Shown: positions 58,281-64,000 of the stretch, piece after piece | How the letters are laid out: every line of letters starts with the position of its first letter | Numbering within the stretch: the first letter of the stretch is position 1 | Source of the DNA: Clostridia bacterium | Lineage (GTDB): Bacteria > Bacillota > Clostridia > Oscillospirales > Acutalibacteraceae | Direction of reading: 5' to 3' | DNA length: 64,000 bases | Assembly (NCBI GenBank): GCA_017454485.1 | Contig: JAFTCX010000069.1 | Location: 1 to 64,000 of the forward strand | The notes under the pieces: generated by a model | Seen by the model: only the letters and a program-made list of their open reading frames with translations | Database searches by the model: none | What the model was told of the DNA's origin: nothing | Position numbers and translations under genes: made by a program

Positions 58281-58643
58281 TTAGTCGGTAGTTTGCAGTG
58301 ATTCCGAGAGGGAAAACAACATTTTCCCAATTTCCGAGCTTAAGGAAAGTGCCGGGGCGGCCTGCGCCGCAGAAAGATAGCCTAATCTTTGTGCCAATAA
58401 CAGTTGTGTTTCAAGCTCTGCTCTGGAGCCGCGGGCAATAGAAAGAAAGCGCAAAAACTCCCGATCTGTTTTTCGCCCCTGCCCTTCGGCAATATTAGAA
58501 GGGATCGACACGGCGGCTCTGCGCATCTGACTTGCAAGCTCAAATTGTTCCTCGCGCGGGAACGCTTTCACAAGGCCGTATGTGATTTCGACCAAATCCA
58601 TAGACTTTTTCCATACGATCAGATCTTTGAAATCAGAAGCCAT
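58281..58643 (-). CDS. Four-helix-bundle protein, S23/IVP family (copy 1)
   Basis: The 120-residue product is a member of the S23 ribosomal intervening-sequence/four-helix-bundle family, recognised by DLIVWKKSMDLVEITY, SQMRRAAVSIPSNIAEGQGR and REFLRFLSIARGSRAELETQL. Family members occur in 23S rRNA intervening sequences and as Avd subunits of diversity-generating retroelements, but here there is no rRNA or reverse transcriptase. Its last codons (LQTTD and stop) are encoded by a heptad tract. The gene is bracketed by inverted TAGTCGT-type tracts between serS and glyA. The function is unknown. Confidence 0.9.
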   Translation of the reverse strand: MASDFKDLIVWKKSMDLVEITYGLVKAFPREEQFELASQMRRAAVSIPSNIAEGQGRKTDREFLRFLSIARGSRAELETQLLLAQRLGYLSAAQAAPALSLSSEIGKMLFSLSESLQTTD

Positions 58644-58660
58644 TTCCGGGTCCCCCTATG

Positions 58661-58694
58661 CTAACGACAAAAGACTACAGACTATCGACTTTCG
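58661..58694 (-). repeat. Heptad tract, right end of four-helix-bundle bracket 1
   Basis: Plus strand CTAACGA, CAAAAGA, CTACAGA, CTATCGA, CTTTCGG; the reverse complement gives AGTCGAT/TGTCGTT units matching 58095-58119. It lies directly after the serS stop-codon hairpin. Confidence 0.8.
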
Positions 58695-58722
58695 GATGAA
58701 ATTCGCTTCAGCGAATTTCATC
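58695..58722 (-). terminator. Perfect hairpin spanning the serS stop codon
   Basis: GATGAAATTCGC and GCGAATTTCATC pair around TTCA; the serS stop is in the loop. There is no T-run after it, so it may be an RNA 3'-end stabiliser, not a classical terminator. Confidence 0.5.
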
Positions 58723-59976
58723 AGTGCCCATATACGGCCGCAGCACTTCGGGTACCGTGACGGAGCCGTCGGCGTTCTGGTAGTTTTCGAGGATGGCGGC
58801 AACGGTGCGGCCGATGGCGACGCCGGAGCCGTTGAGCGTGTGCACAAGCTTCGCCTTGTCCTTCGGGTCGTCCTTGTAGCGGATGGATGCGCGGCGCGCC
58901 TGGAAGTCTTCAAAATCGGAGCAGGAGGAGATTTCCACATACCGGCCGTAGGAGGGCATCCAGACCTCGATATCGTAGGTTTTGGCCGAAGAGAAGCCGA
59001 TGTCGCCCGTGGACAGCGCGACCACACGGTAGGGCAGCCCCAGCTCCTGCAGCACGCGCTCGGCGTCGTTCGTCAGCTTTTCCAGCTCGGCGTAGCTTTC
59101 CTCCGGCTTTGTGAACTTGACCAGCTCAACCTTGTTGAACTGATGCTGGCGAATGAGTCCGCGCGTGTCGCGGCCGGCGGAACCGGCTTCGGCGCGGAAG
59201 CACGCGGAATATGCGCAATAGCAAAGCGGAAGCTGTTTGCCGTCCAGGATCTCGTCGCGGTGCATATTCGTCACGGGCACCTCTGCGGTCGGGATCAGGA
59301 AATAGTCGTTTGTGAGCTTGAACGCGTCCTCCTCAAACTTCGGGAGTTGGCCGGTGCCGGTCATCGAAGCGCGGTTGACCATGAAGGGCGGAAAAATCTC
59401 CGTGTAGCCGTGCGCGGTGTGCGTGTTCAGGAAAAAGTTGATGATCGAACGCTCCAGCCGTGCGCCCAGACCCTTATAAAAATGGAAGCGCGCGCCGGTG
59501 ACCTTTGCTGCGGTCTCCGGGTCGAGAATGCCGAGGTCGGCGCCGATGTCCCAATGCGCCTTGGCGTCAAAATCAAACGTGCGCGGTTCGCCCCAGCGGC
59601 GGATTTCCACATTTTCGCTGTCGTCCTTGCCGATCGGCGTGGTTGCGCTGGGCACGTTCGGAATTTCAAGGAGGAGGGCCTTTTGCTTCGCTTCCAGCGC
59701 GGAAAGCTCGTCCTCGTCGGCCTTGATCGCCTCTTTGACGGCGTTCATTTTCTGCATGATCTCGGAAATGTCGCCGCCGGCCTTTTTGATGGCGGGAATC
59801 TGCTTGGAAGCGGCGTTCTGCTCCGCTTTCAAACCGTCACGCTTACTCGCCAGTTCCCGGCGCTTTGCGTCGATGGCGATGATCTCGTCGATCACGGCGT
59901 CCATGTTTTTGTTGCGTGTTTTCATGGCCGCTTTGATGCGGTCGGGGTCCTCGCGGATCCATTTGATGTCTAACAT
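58708..59976 (-). CDS. serS: Serine-tRNA ligase
   Basis: The 422-residue product is a class II aminoacyl-tRNA synthetase charging tRNA-Ser. The N-terminal coiled-coil tRNA-binding arm (about residues 25-100) precedes class II motif 1 ([14 protein letters not shown]), motif 2 ([21 protein letters not shown]) and motif 3 ([17 protein letters not shown]). It starts 14 bases after parB, so it is part of the parA-parB transcription unit; no T-box leader is present. Confidence 0.97.
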   Translation of the reverse strand: MLDIKWIREDPDRIKAAMKTRNKNMDAVIDEIIAIDAKRRELASKRDGLKAEQNAASKQIPAIKKAGGDISEIMQKMNAVKEAIKADEDELSALEAKQKALLLEIPNVPSATTPIGKDDSENVEIRRWGEPRTFDFDAKAHWDIGADLGILDPETAAKVTGARFHFYKGLGARLERSIINFFLNTHTAHGYTEIFPPFMVNRASMTGTGQLPKFEEDAFKLTNDYFLIPTAEVPVTNMHRDEILDGKQLPLCYCAYSACFRAEAGSAGRDTRGLIRQHQFNKVELVKFTKPEESYAELEKLTNDAERVLQELGLPYRVVALSTGDIGFSSAKTYDIEVWMPSYGRYVEISSCSDFEDFQARRASIRYKDDPKDKAKLVHTLNGSGVAIGRTVAAILENYQNADGSVTVPEVLRPYMGTDEIR

Positions 59977-59990
59977 AGCGGGTGTCTCCT

Positions 59991-60845
59991 TTATTTGTCA
60001 AACGAATTTAATAACTTTGTCAGATCTTCCTTGCTGAAAAACTCAATTTCCAAGCTGCCCTTTTCCTTGCCCTGCAGGCGAATTTTCGCCTTGCGGCCGA
60101 GGAACTGCGACATGGAAAGCTCGGCTTCGTCAAAGAAGGTGTCGCGCTTTTGCACGGCGCGGATGCGTTTGGGCGCGGTCATGTTCTTCACACGGCGCTC
60201 GGTTTCGCGCACGGAAAGCCCGTCGCGCACGATCTCCTGCGCGAGCGCGATGGCGTCCTCTTTTTCCGGCAGCGCCAAAAGGGTACGCGCATGGCCGGCG
60301 GAAAGCGCGCCGGTTTCCACCAGCGAGAGCACCTCTTGCGGTAAAGCGAGCAGCCGCAGCGCGTTTGCCACCGCGGGGCGCGATTTGCCGACCCGTTCGG
60401 CGGCCTGCTCCTGCGTGAGCGCATAGGTGTCCATCAGAAGGCGAAAGCCCATCGCTTCCTCAATGGGGTTGAGATCTTCCCGCTGCAGGTTTTCCACCAG
60501 CGCAAGCTCCATCGCCTCGCTGTCGCTCATTTCGCGGATAACGACCGGCACTTCGGTAAGCCCCGCCATCCGGCTGGCACGCCAGCGGCGTTCGCCGGCG
60601 ATGAGCTGATAGCTGCCGTCTGCCAGCGGGCGCACAAGCAGCGGCTGCAGCACACCGTGCGCAGCGATGCTTGCCGCAAGCTCGGCGAGCGCGTCTTCGT
60701 CGAAGATTTTACGCGGCTGGGCGCGGTTGGGCGTGATCTCGTTGATCGAAAGCCGCACGGCACTGCTCTGCGCCTCTTCCACGGCATTATCTAAAAACAG
60801 TGCGTCGAGCCCTTTGCCGAGCCCGGACTTTTTCTTTGTAGCCAT
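59991..60845 (-). CDS. parB: Chromosome-partitioning protein ParB (Spo0J)
   Basis: The 284-residue product is a canonical ParB, a CTP-dependent clamp that loads at parS and recruits SMC. The N-terminal ParA-stimulating segment [14 protein letters not shown] is intact, followed by the CTPase motifs [10 protein letters not shown] and [12 protein letters not shown], an HTH ([21 protein letters not shown]) and the C-terminal dimerisation domain. It lies downstream of parA but is separated from it by a four-helix-bundle gene in a heptad bracket. Two parS sites are 54 kb away in mnmG and rsmG. Confidence 0.96.
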   Translation of the reverse strand: MATKKKSGLGKGLDALFLDNAVEEAQSSAVRLSINEITPNRAQPRKIFDEDALAELAASIAAHGVLQPLLVRPLADGSYQLIAGERRWRASRMAGLTEVPVVIREMSDSEAMELALVENLQREDLNPIEEAMGFRLLMDTYALTQEQAAERVGKSRPAVANALRLLALPQEVLSLVETGALSAGHARTLLALPEKEDAIALAQEIVRDGLSVRETERRVKNMTAPKRIRAVQKRDTFFDEAELSMSQFLGRKAKIRLQGKEKGSLEIEFFSKEDLTKLLNSFDK

Positions 60846-60863
60846 TGGAAAACCTCCTGATAA

Positions 60864-60905
60864 GAGTGAAGAGTGAAGAGTGTAGAGTGGAGCGTGGAGC
60901 GTGGA
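60864..60905 (+). repeat. Heptad tract, GAGTGAA family, left end of four-helix-bundle bracket 2
   Basis: Six exact-length units: GAGTGAA, GAGTGAA, GAGTGTA, GAGTGGA, GCGTGGA, GCGTGGA. It sits upstream of the parB ribosome binding site. The inverted partner is at 61270-61298. Confidence 0.9.
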
Positions 60906-60907
60906 GA

Positions 60908-61282
60908 TCAGTTTGAAGACTGAAGTTGAGAGGAAACTGTTTTGGTGGTTGCCTGTAGCATATAGTATATCTCTTCACAATCCGCTTTCATGGATTGATA
61001 CTCTTCTCCTTTGATATAGTCTGTTTCAAACAACAGTTCCAACCAATAGTTCGTTTCTGCACATTCTTTGAGCGCGATGTATATTTTGGATAAAAAGTCA
61101 CGTTTACTTATAGCGCAAACACTTTCTGCAACATTAGCGCCGATGCTTGTGCCGCTGCGAAGAACCTGTTTGGAAAGCACAAATTCCTTTTTTTCATCAC
61201 ATAAAAACTGATACATTTTTATGATGAGGATCGAAAATTTTTTGCTTTTATATCTTACGGTGTTTTCCCCTTCACTCTTCAC
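60908..61282 (-). CDS. Four-helix-bundle protein, S23/IVP family (copy 2)
   Basis: The 124-residue product belongs to the four-helix-bundle family (FSILIIKMYQFLCDEKKEFVL, LSKQVLRSGTSIGANVAES, FLSKIYIALKECAETNYWL). It is a different subgroup from copy 1. The apparent start is GTG 61282, which lies inside the right heptad tract, so residues 2-4 (KSE) are encoded by a heptamer; an internal start cannot be excluded. It interrupts the parA-parB junction and is bracketed by inverted GAGTGAA tracts. The function is unknown. Confidence 0.88.
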   Translation of the reverse strand: MKSEGENTVRYKSKKFSILIIKMYQFLCDEKKEFVLSKQVLRSGTSIGANVAESVCAISKRDFLSKIYIALKECAETNYWLELLFETDYIKGEEYQSMKADCEEIYYMLQATTKTVSSQLQSSN

Positions 61283-61298
61283 TCTTCACACTCCACTC
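61270..61298 (-). repeat. Heptad tract, right end of four-helix-bundle bracket 2
   Basis: Plus strand CTTCACT-type units; reverse complement GAGTGGA, GTGTGAA, GAGTGAA, GAGTGAA. It contains the parA stop codon and the start of the four-helix-bundle gene. Confidence 0.9.
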
Positions 61299-62053
61299 TT
61301 TTTTAAAAATTCTTCCGCCAAATCCATATACGCCTTGGCGCCCTTGGACGCGCGGTCATAGTACATGACGGGCTGGCCGAAGGACGGCGCTTCCGACAAG
61401 CGCACGTTGCGCGGAATGACCGTGCCGTAGACCTTTTGCGGAAAAAAGCGCTTGACCTCTGTGACGACCTGCTGCGTCAGATTCAGCCGGCCGTCGAACA
61501 TGGTCAGCAGCACGCCTTCCATGTCGATGTAGGGGTTGTATTTGCGCTTGACAAGACGGATCGTGTTCATCAACTGGGAAAGCCCCTCCAGCGCGTAATA
61601 CTCGCACTGGATCGGCACAAGGACCGTATCCACGGCACACAGCGCGTTGAGTGTGATCAGACCCAGCGACGGCGGGCAGTCGAGGAAAAGGAAATCATAC
61701 TGCGCTTTGATGGGCGCAAGCGCGCTTTTGATGCGTGTCATCCGGCTGTCCAGCTCCGCGATCTCCAGCTCCGCGCCGGCAAGGTTCATGTGCGACGGGA
61801 GCAGACTCAGCCCCTCAAACGCCGTTTCAACGCGCACCTCTTCGGCGGACGCCGTGCCGATGAGCAGATCGTAGGTGGATTTTTCCACGTTTTTTTTGTT
61901 GACGCCGAGCCCCGATGTGGCGTTGCCCTGCGGATCTATGTCCGCCAAAAGCACGCGTTTGCCGCATTTGCCGACGGCGGCAGCCAGATTGACGGCTGTG
62001 GTCGTTTTGCCCACACCGCCTTTTTGGTTGACGATTGCAACAGTCTTTCCCAT
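61286..62053 (-). CDS. parA: Chromosome-partitioning ATPase ParA (Soj)
   Basis: The 255-residue product is a Walker-type ParA/Soj ATPase that drives origin segregation and in Firmicutes also modulates DnaA. The deviant Walker A box has K11 and K16 (NQKGGVGKTT), the switch region is LADIDPQGNATSGLG, and Walker B is DFLFLDCPPSLG. ATG 62053 follows AAAGGA; upstream in-frame starts lack support. The last residues (KKSGV) and the stop codon are written by a heptad tract, so the native 3' end was replaced or trimmed at insertion. Confidence 0.95.
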   Translation of the reverse strand: MGKTVAIVNQKGGVGKTTTAVNLAAAVGKCGKRVLLADIDPQGNATSGLGVNKKNVEKSTYDLLIGTASAEEVRVETAFEGLSLLPSHMNLAGAELEIAELDSRMTRIKSALAPIKAQYDFLFLDCPPSLGLITLNALCAVDTVLVPIQCEYYALEGLSQLMNTIRLVKRKYNPYIDMEGVLLTMFDGRLNLTQQVVTEVKRFFPQKVYGTVIPRNVRLSEAPSFGQPVMYYDRASKGAKAYMDLAEEFLKKSGV

Positions 62054-62163
62054 GGAGGTTCCTTTCCGTAAATTACGTTTTTCAATCATATCCAAAATAG
62101 TATAGCATAAACGCGGGAAATTGAAAAGAGGGATTTTACAAAAAAATCCCCCGTTTCTGTATA

Positions 62164-62196
62164 AAAAACTGTGCAGTCCGCAAACTGCACAGTTTT
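62164..62196 (-). terminator. Terminator of the 30-codon peptide gene
   Basis: On the minus strand AAAACTGTGCAG and CTGCACAGTTTT pair around an 8-base loop, followed by TTATA. Confidence 0.85.
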
Positions 62197-62210
62197 GTGT
62201 CGGAATGGAA

Positions 62211-62303
62211 TCAGGCTTCGCTGTTTTGCATCTCCAAGAGTGAGCGCAGAAGACCCATGATGAAGTTCACCAGCGAAAGGAGCAATGCGCTTTTTTCGTT
62301 CAT
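62211..62303 (-). CDS. Small hydrophobic 30-residue peptide
   Basis: The frame encodes MNEKSALLLSLVNFIMGLLR followed by SLLEMQNSEA. The ATG has AAGGGGG about 9 bases upstream, a TATAAT lies further upstream on the minus strand (about 62357-62362), and a strong terminator follows the stop, so a complete small transcription unit is present. The middle is a 16-residue hydrophobic or amphipathic helix. It could be a membrane peptide, a toxin or a signal; no antitoxin or exporter is visible. Coding status is inferred from layout. Confidence 0.6.
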   Translation of the reverse strand: MNEKSALLLSLVNFIMGLLRSLLEMQNSEA

Positions 62304-62524
62304 TGGTTCGTCCCCCTTGCATAATAATAGAAAGTATTTCCATTTTCGGTTTCCATTATAAAAGTTAAATATGAGATCACTGTGAACAATTCATGAAGAA
62401 TTATTAAGGATTGTGCTTTGGTTTTGAAATGCGGCGTTGTTTCCGCTTGGCATTTGTCGCTTTTCTGTTCAACATCCACAGATTTCGCCCGATAATTTTT
62501 TACGTCGGATTTCTTGAAAAGTCA

Positions 62525-62553
62525 TTGACTTTTTTCTTAAAAATGTTTATCAT
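62525..62553 (+). promoter_or_regulatory. Promoter of the last secreted-protein gene
   Basis: TTGACT (62525-62530), 17 bases and TATCAT (62548-62553); AAAGGAGGT precedes the ATG at 62612. Confidence 0.65.
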
Positions 62554-62611
62554 TATCATGTAATATAGGCTTGATATAAGCTGAACCAAGACTTTAAAGG
62601 AGGTCTGTGCC

Positions 62612-64000
62612 ATGAAACATACCATCCGCACAGGAAGAAACATCATTGCGGTTCTGCTCGCGGCGCTGATGATCGCGCTGACCGCTTCCGTGGCCGCCGT
62701 GGCCGAGGATGTGGATGTGCTTGTCCGCTTCATCAACCCCTACGCGACCGATTCCGTTGACGAAGGAACCGATTTGACCAACTACAAAACTGCTGTGCTC
62801 AAGACGTATTCCCTTTCGCGCGGCAGCACCGTTGCCGTGGATGCCGAGAGTGCACCCGAAGGCGCCACGGTGTATACCACCACGCCCGAACGCCGCAAGG
62901 ACGCGACGTATGGCAAATACACCTTTGCCGGTTGGGTCGATGCGGGCGGAAACGCCGTGACCTTCCCCTGCGAAGTGACCGCGGACACCGATTTTTATGC
63001 GTCGTTCACCGGCGAGGAGATTACCTGCACAATCGATTTCCGCAGCGACGGCGTTTACGTTGACAGCGAAGGCAACCTGCAGCCGGAGGTGATCCAAAAA
63101 CCCGTGATCGATCCGGAGACCGGCGAACAGATGAAGGATCCGTATGACGATCATCTGATTTTTGAATCCGTTGTGAACGACGTGCCGCGTCCGCAGATCA
63201 CCGTTTCCTACGGCGGCAGTGTGGCAGACCAAAAGCCGAGCGCCGACCCGACGCGCCCGGATCAGCCGCATTACACCTTCAAATTCAAGGGCTGGGACTA
63301 CAATCTGGAGCATATCTACAAAAGCGGCAGCATCAACGCCGTGTATGATATGATCGGCAAGACCTATAAGTTTGAGTTCTGCGATTATGACGGCACCTCC
63401 CTCGGCACGCGCGATGTTGTTTACGGCGAAGCGTGCACCGACGTGCCGGAGGTTGCCAGCCGCAACTTCAGCAACAACGACACGAACTTTTCCTTCCACG
63501 ATCAGTGGAATACCGTGCAGAACGGTTTGCAGGAGGGCACCGGCGAAATGGTCAGCATGGATGCCATCGATTTCCATGACGCAGTGCCCGATAAAAAAGG
63601 TGTCATCAAGGTTTACGCGCAGTACTGGCAGCAGCTCAAGGAATATTTCTTCTCCCTGCGCCTGATCGACGAGGACGGCGAGCCTGCCGCCGACGTGCAT
63701 GTGCAGGTTGCCGGCACGGAAAACCAGCTGCTCACCACCTTTACCGATGAGACGCTCGGCCACAACGGCGGCGTCGGCGTGACGGACGAAGACGGCTGGG
63801 TGACGCTTTCCGTTCCCTATCAGGACACCTATACCGTTTCCGCATACGACTCCTATTACAACCTTGCCGTACAGAAGACGCTGACCCTGTATGACATTGA
63901 AAACAATGCACAGATCACCCTGCAGCTGCGTGAGCCCTATGATCTGAACCGCGGCCAGCAGTATTGCCCGGACGTTTGCCACAGCTTCATCGGCGGTCTT
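62612..64000 (+). CDS. Secreted protein with InlB B-type repeats and a Cna/CarboxypepD-like module (3' end outside window)
   Basis: The reading frame is open from ATG 62612 to the window end (463 residues). It begins with a signal peptide (NIIAVLLAALMIALTASVAA). Two or three Listeria-Bacteroides/InlB-B-type repeats (FAGWVDAGGNAVTF, FKGWDYNLEHIYKSGSINAVYD) and a carboxypeptidase-regulatory-like beta domain (about residues 345-430; LRLIDEDGEPAADVHVQVAG) follow. The last visible part, YCPDVCHSFIGGL, resembles the start of the Cys-pair/aromatic tail of the 23713 and 36225 proteins. AAAGGAGGT precedes the start. An extracellular or surface role is inferred. Confidence 0.82.
   Translation, partial: MKHTIRTGRNIIAVLLAALMIALTASVAAVAEDVDVLVRFINPYATDSVDEGTDLTNYKTAVLKTYSLSRGSTVAVDAESAPEGATVYTTTPERRKDATYGKYTFAGWVDAGGNAVTFPCEVTADTDFYASFTGEEITCTIDFRSDGVYVDSEGNLQPEVIQKPVIDPETGEQMKDPYDDHLIFESVVNDVPRPQITVSYGGSVADQKPSADPTRPDQPHYTFKFKGWDYNLEHIYKSGSINAVYDMIGKTYKFEFCDYDGTSLGTRDVVYGEACTDVPEVASRNFSNNDTNFSFHDQWNTVQNGLQEGTGEMVSMDAIDFHDAVPDKKGVIKVYAQYWQQLKEYFFSLRLIDEDGEPAADVHVQVAGTENQLLTTFTDETLGHNGGVGVTDEDGWVTLSVPYQDTYTVSAYDSYYNLAVQKTLTLYDIENNAQITLQLREPYDLNRGQQYCPDVCHSFIGGL

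Noticed and set aside
58281..58643. Diversity-generating retroelement (Avd-like protein)
   Set aside because: No reverse transcriptase, template repeat or variable repeat is visible nearby; the family also contains IVP proteins outside such systems.
59977..59990. T-box leader for serS
   Set aside because: Only 14 bases separate parB and serS; there is no room for a leader.

Overview
The window looks like an origin-proximal chromosome segment from an anaerobic, GC-moderate Firmicute of the class Clostridia, most likely a gut Oscillospirales-type organism. This is an inference. It rests on the gyrB-gyrA and mnmG-rsmG-noc blocks, a soj/parB operon with parS sites, anaerobic oxidative-stress genes (superoxide reductase, rubrerythrin), BspA-type leucine-rich-repeat surface proteins, the GGGtGRT/Fe-S scaffold pair and Gram-positive style promoters and ribosome binding sites. 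No phylogenetic search could be run.

Layout. 0-8.5 kb: gyrB (3' end), gyrA, an LCP protein, a HAD phosphatase, mnmG, rsmG and a Noc/ParB paralogue, with a perfect parS inside mnmG and a near-perfect one inside rsmG. 8.5-25 kb: accessory and surface genes. These are a truncated LRR pseudogene, CIRCE-controlled hsp20, two divergent LRR/XRE-repressor modules, a zinc-ribbon/membrane protein, lacZ, a repeat-rich secreted protein, sor-rbr, GGGtGRT plus scaffold, and a small secreted protein with another LRR protein, ending at tRNA-Arg(CCU). 25-33.8 kb: a block flanked by copies of the tRNA-Arg 3' end and its terminator. It carries an AgrC/AgrA-like LytTR two-component system, a 1386-residue transglutaminase/LRR protein and a zinc-ribbon protein. 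Two promoters in it share the same 21-bp-period direct-repeat operator. 33.8-46.3 kb: a LytS-type kinase with an XRE-REC regulator, divergent from a 3348-residue secreted protein. 46.3-56.5 kb: PAP2 phosphatase, two membrane proteins, rsmA, galE, an RNHCP protein, and rimM-trmD coupled to an FGGY kinase and an araD-like epimerase. 56.8-62.1 kb: glyA, serS, parB and parA. 62.2-64 kb: a 30-codon peptide gene and the start of another secreted protein.

The least explained signal is a set of intergenic heptanucleotide tandem tracts. They occur as inverted pairs. The heptamer is shared within each pair but differs between pairs. The pairs bracket small units: two four-helix-bundle (S23/IVP-type) genes, one LRR/XRE module, one RNHCP gene and one empty 130-bp segment. 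The tracts lie next to or overlap stop codons of resident genes, and in parA the tract supplies the stop codon. This looks like a family of small mobile cassettes, with a separate 161-bp MITE nested in one tract.

A second theme is cell-surface biology. At least seven secreted proteins lack LPXTG motifs, and most end in a short aromatic/basic amphipathic tail. Several are wired to local regulators: XRE repressors, the LytTR system and the XRE-REC system.
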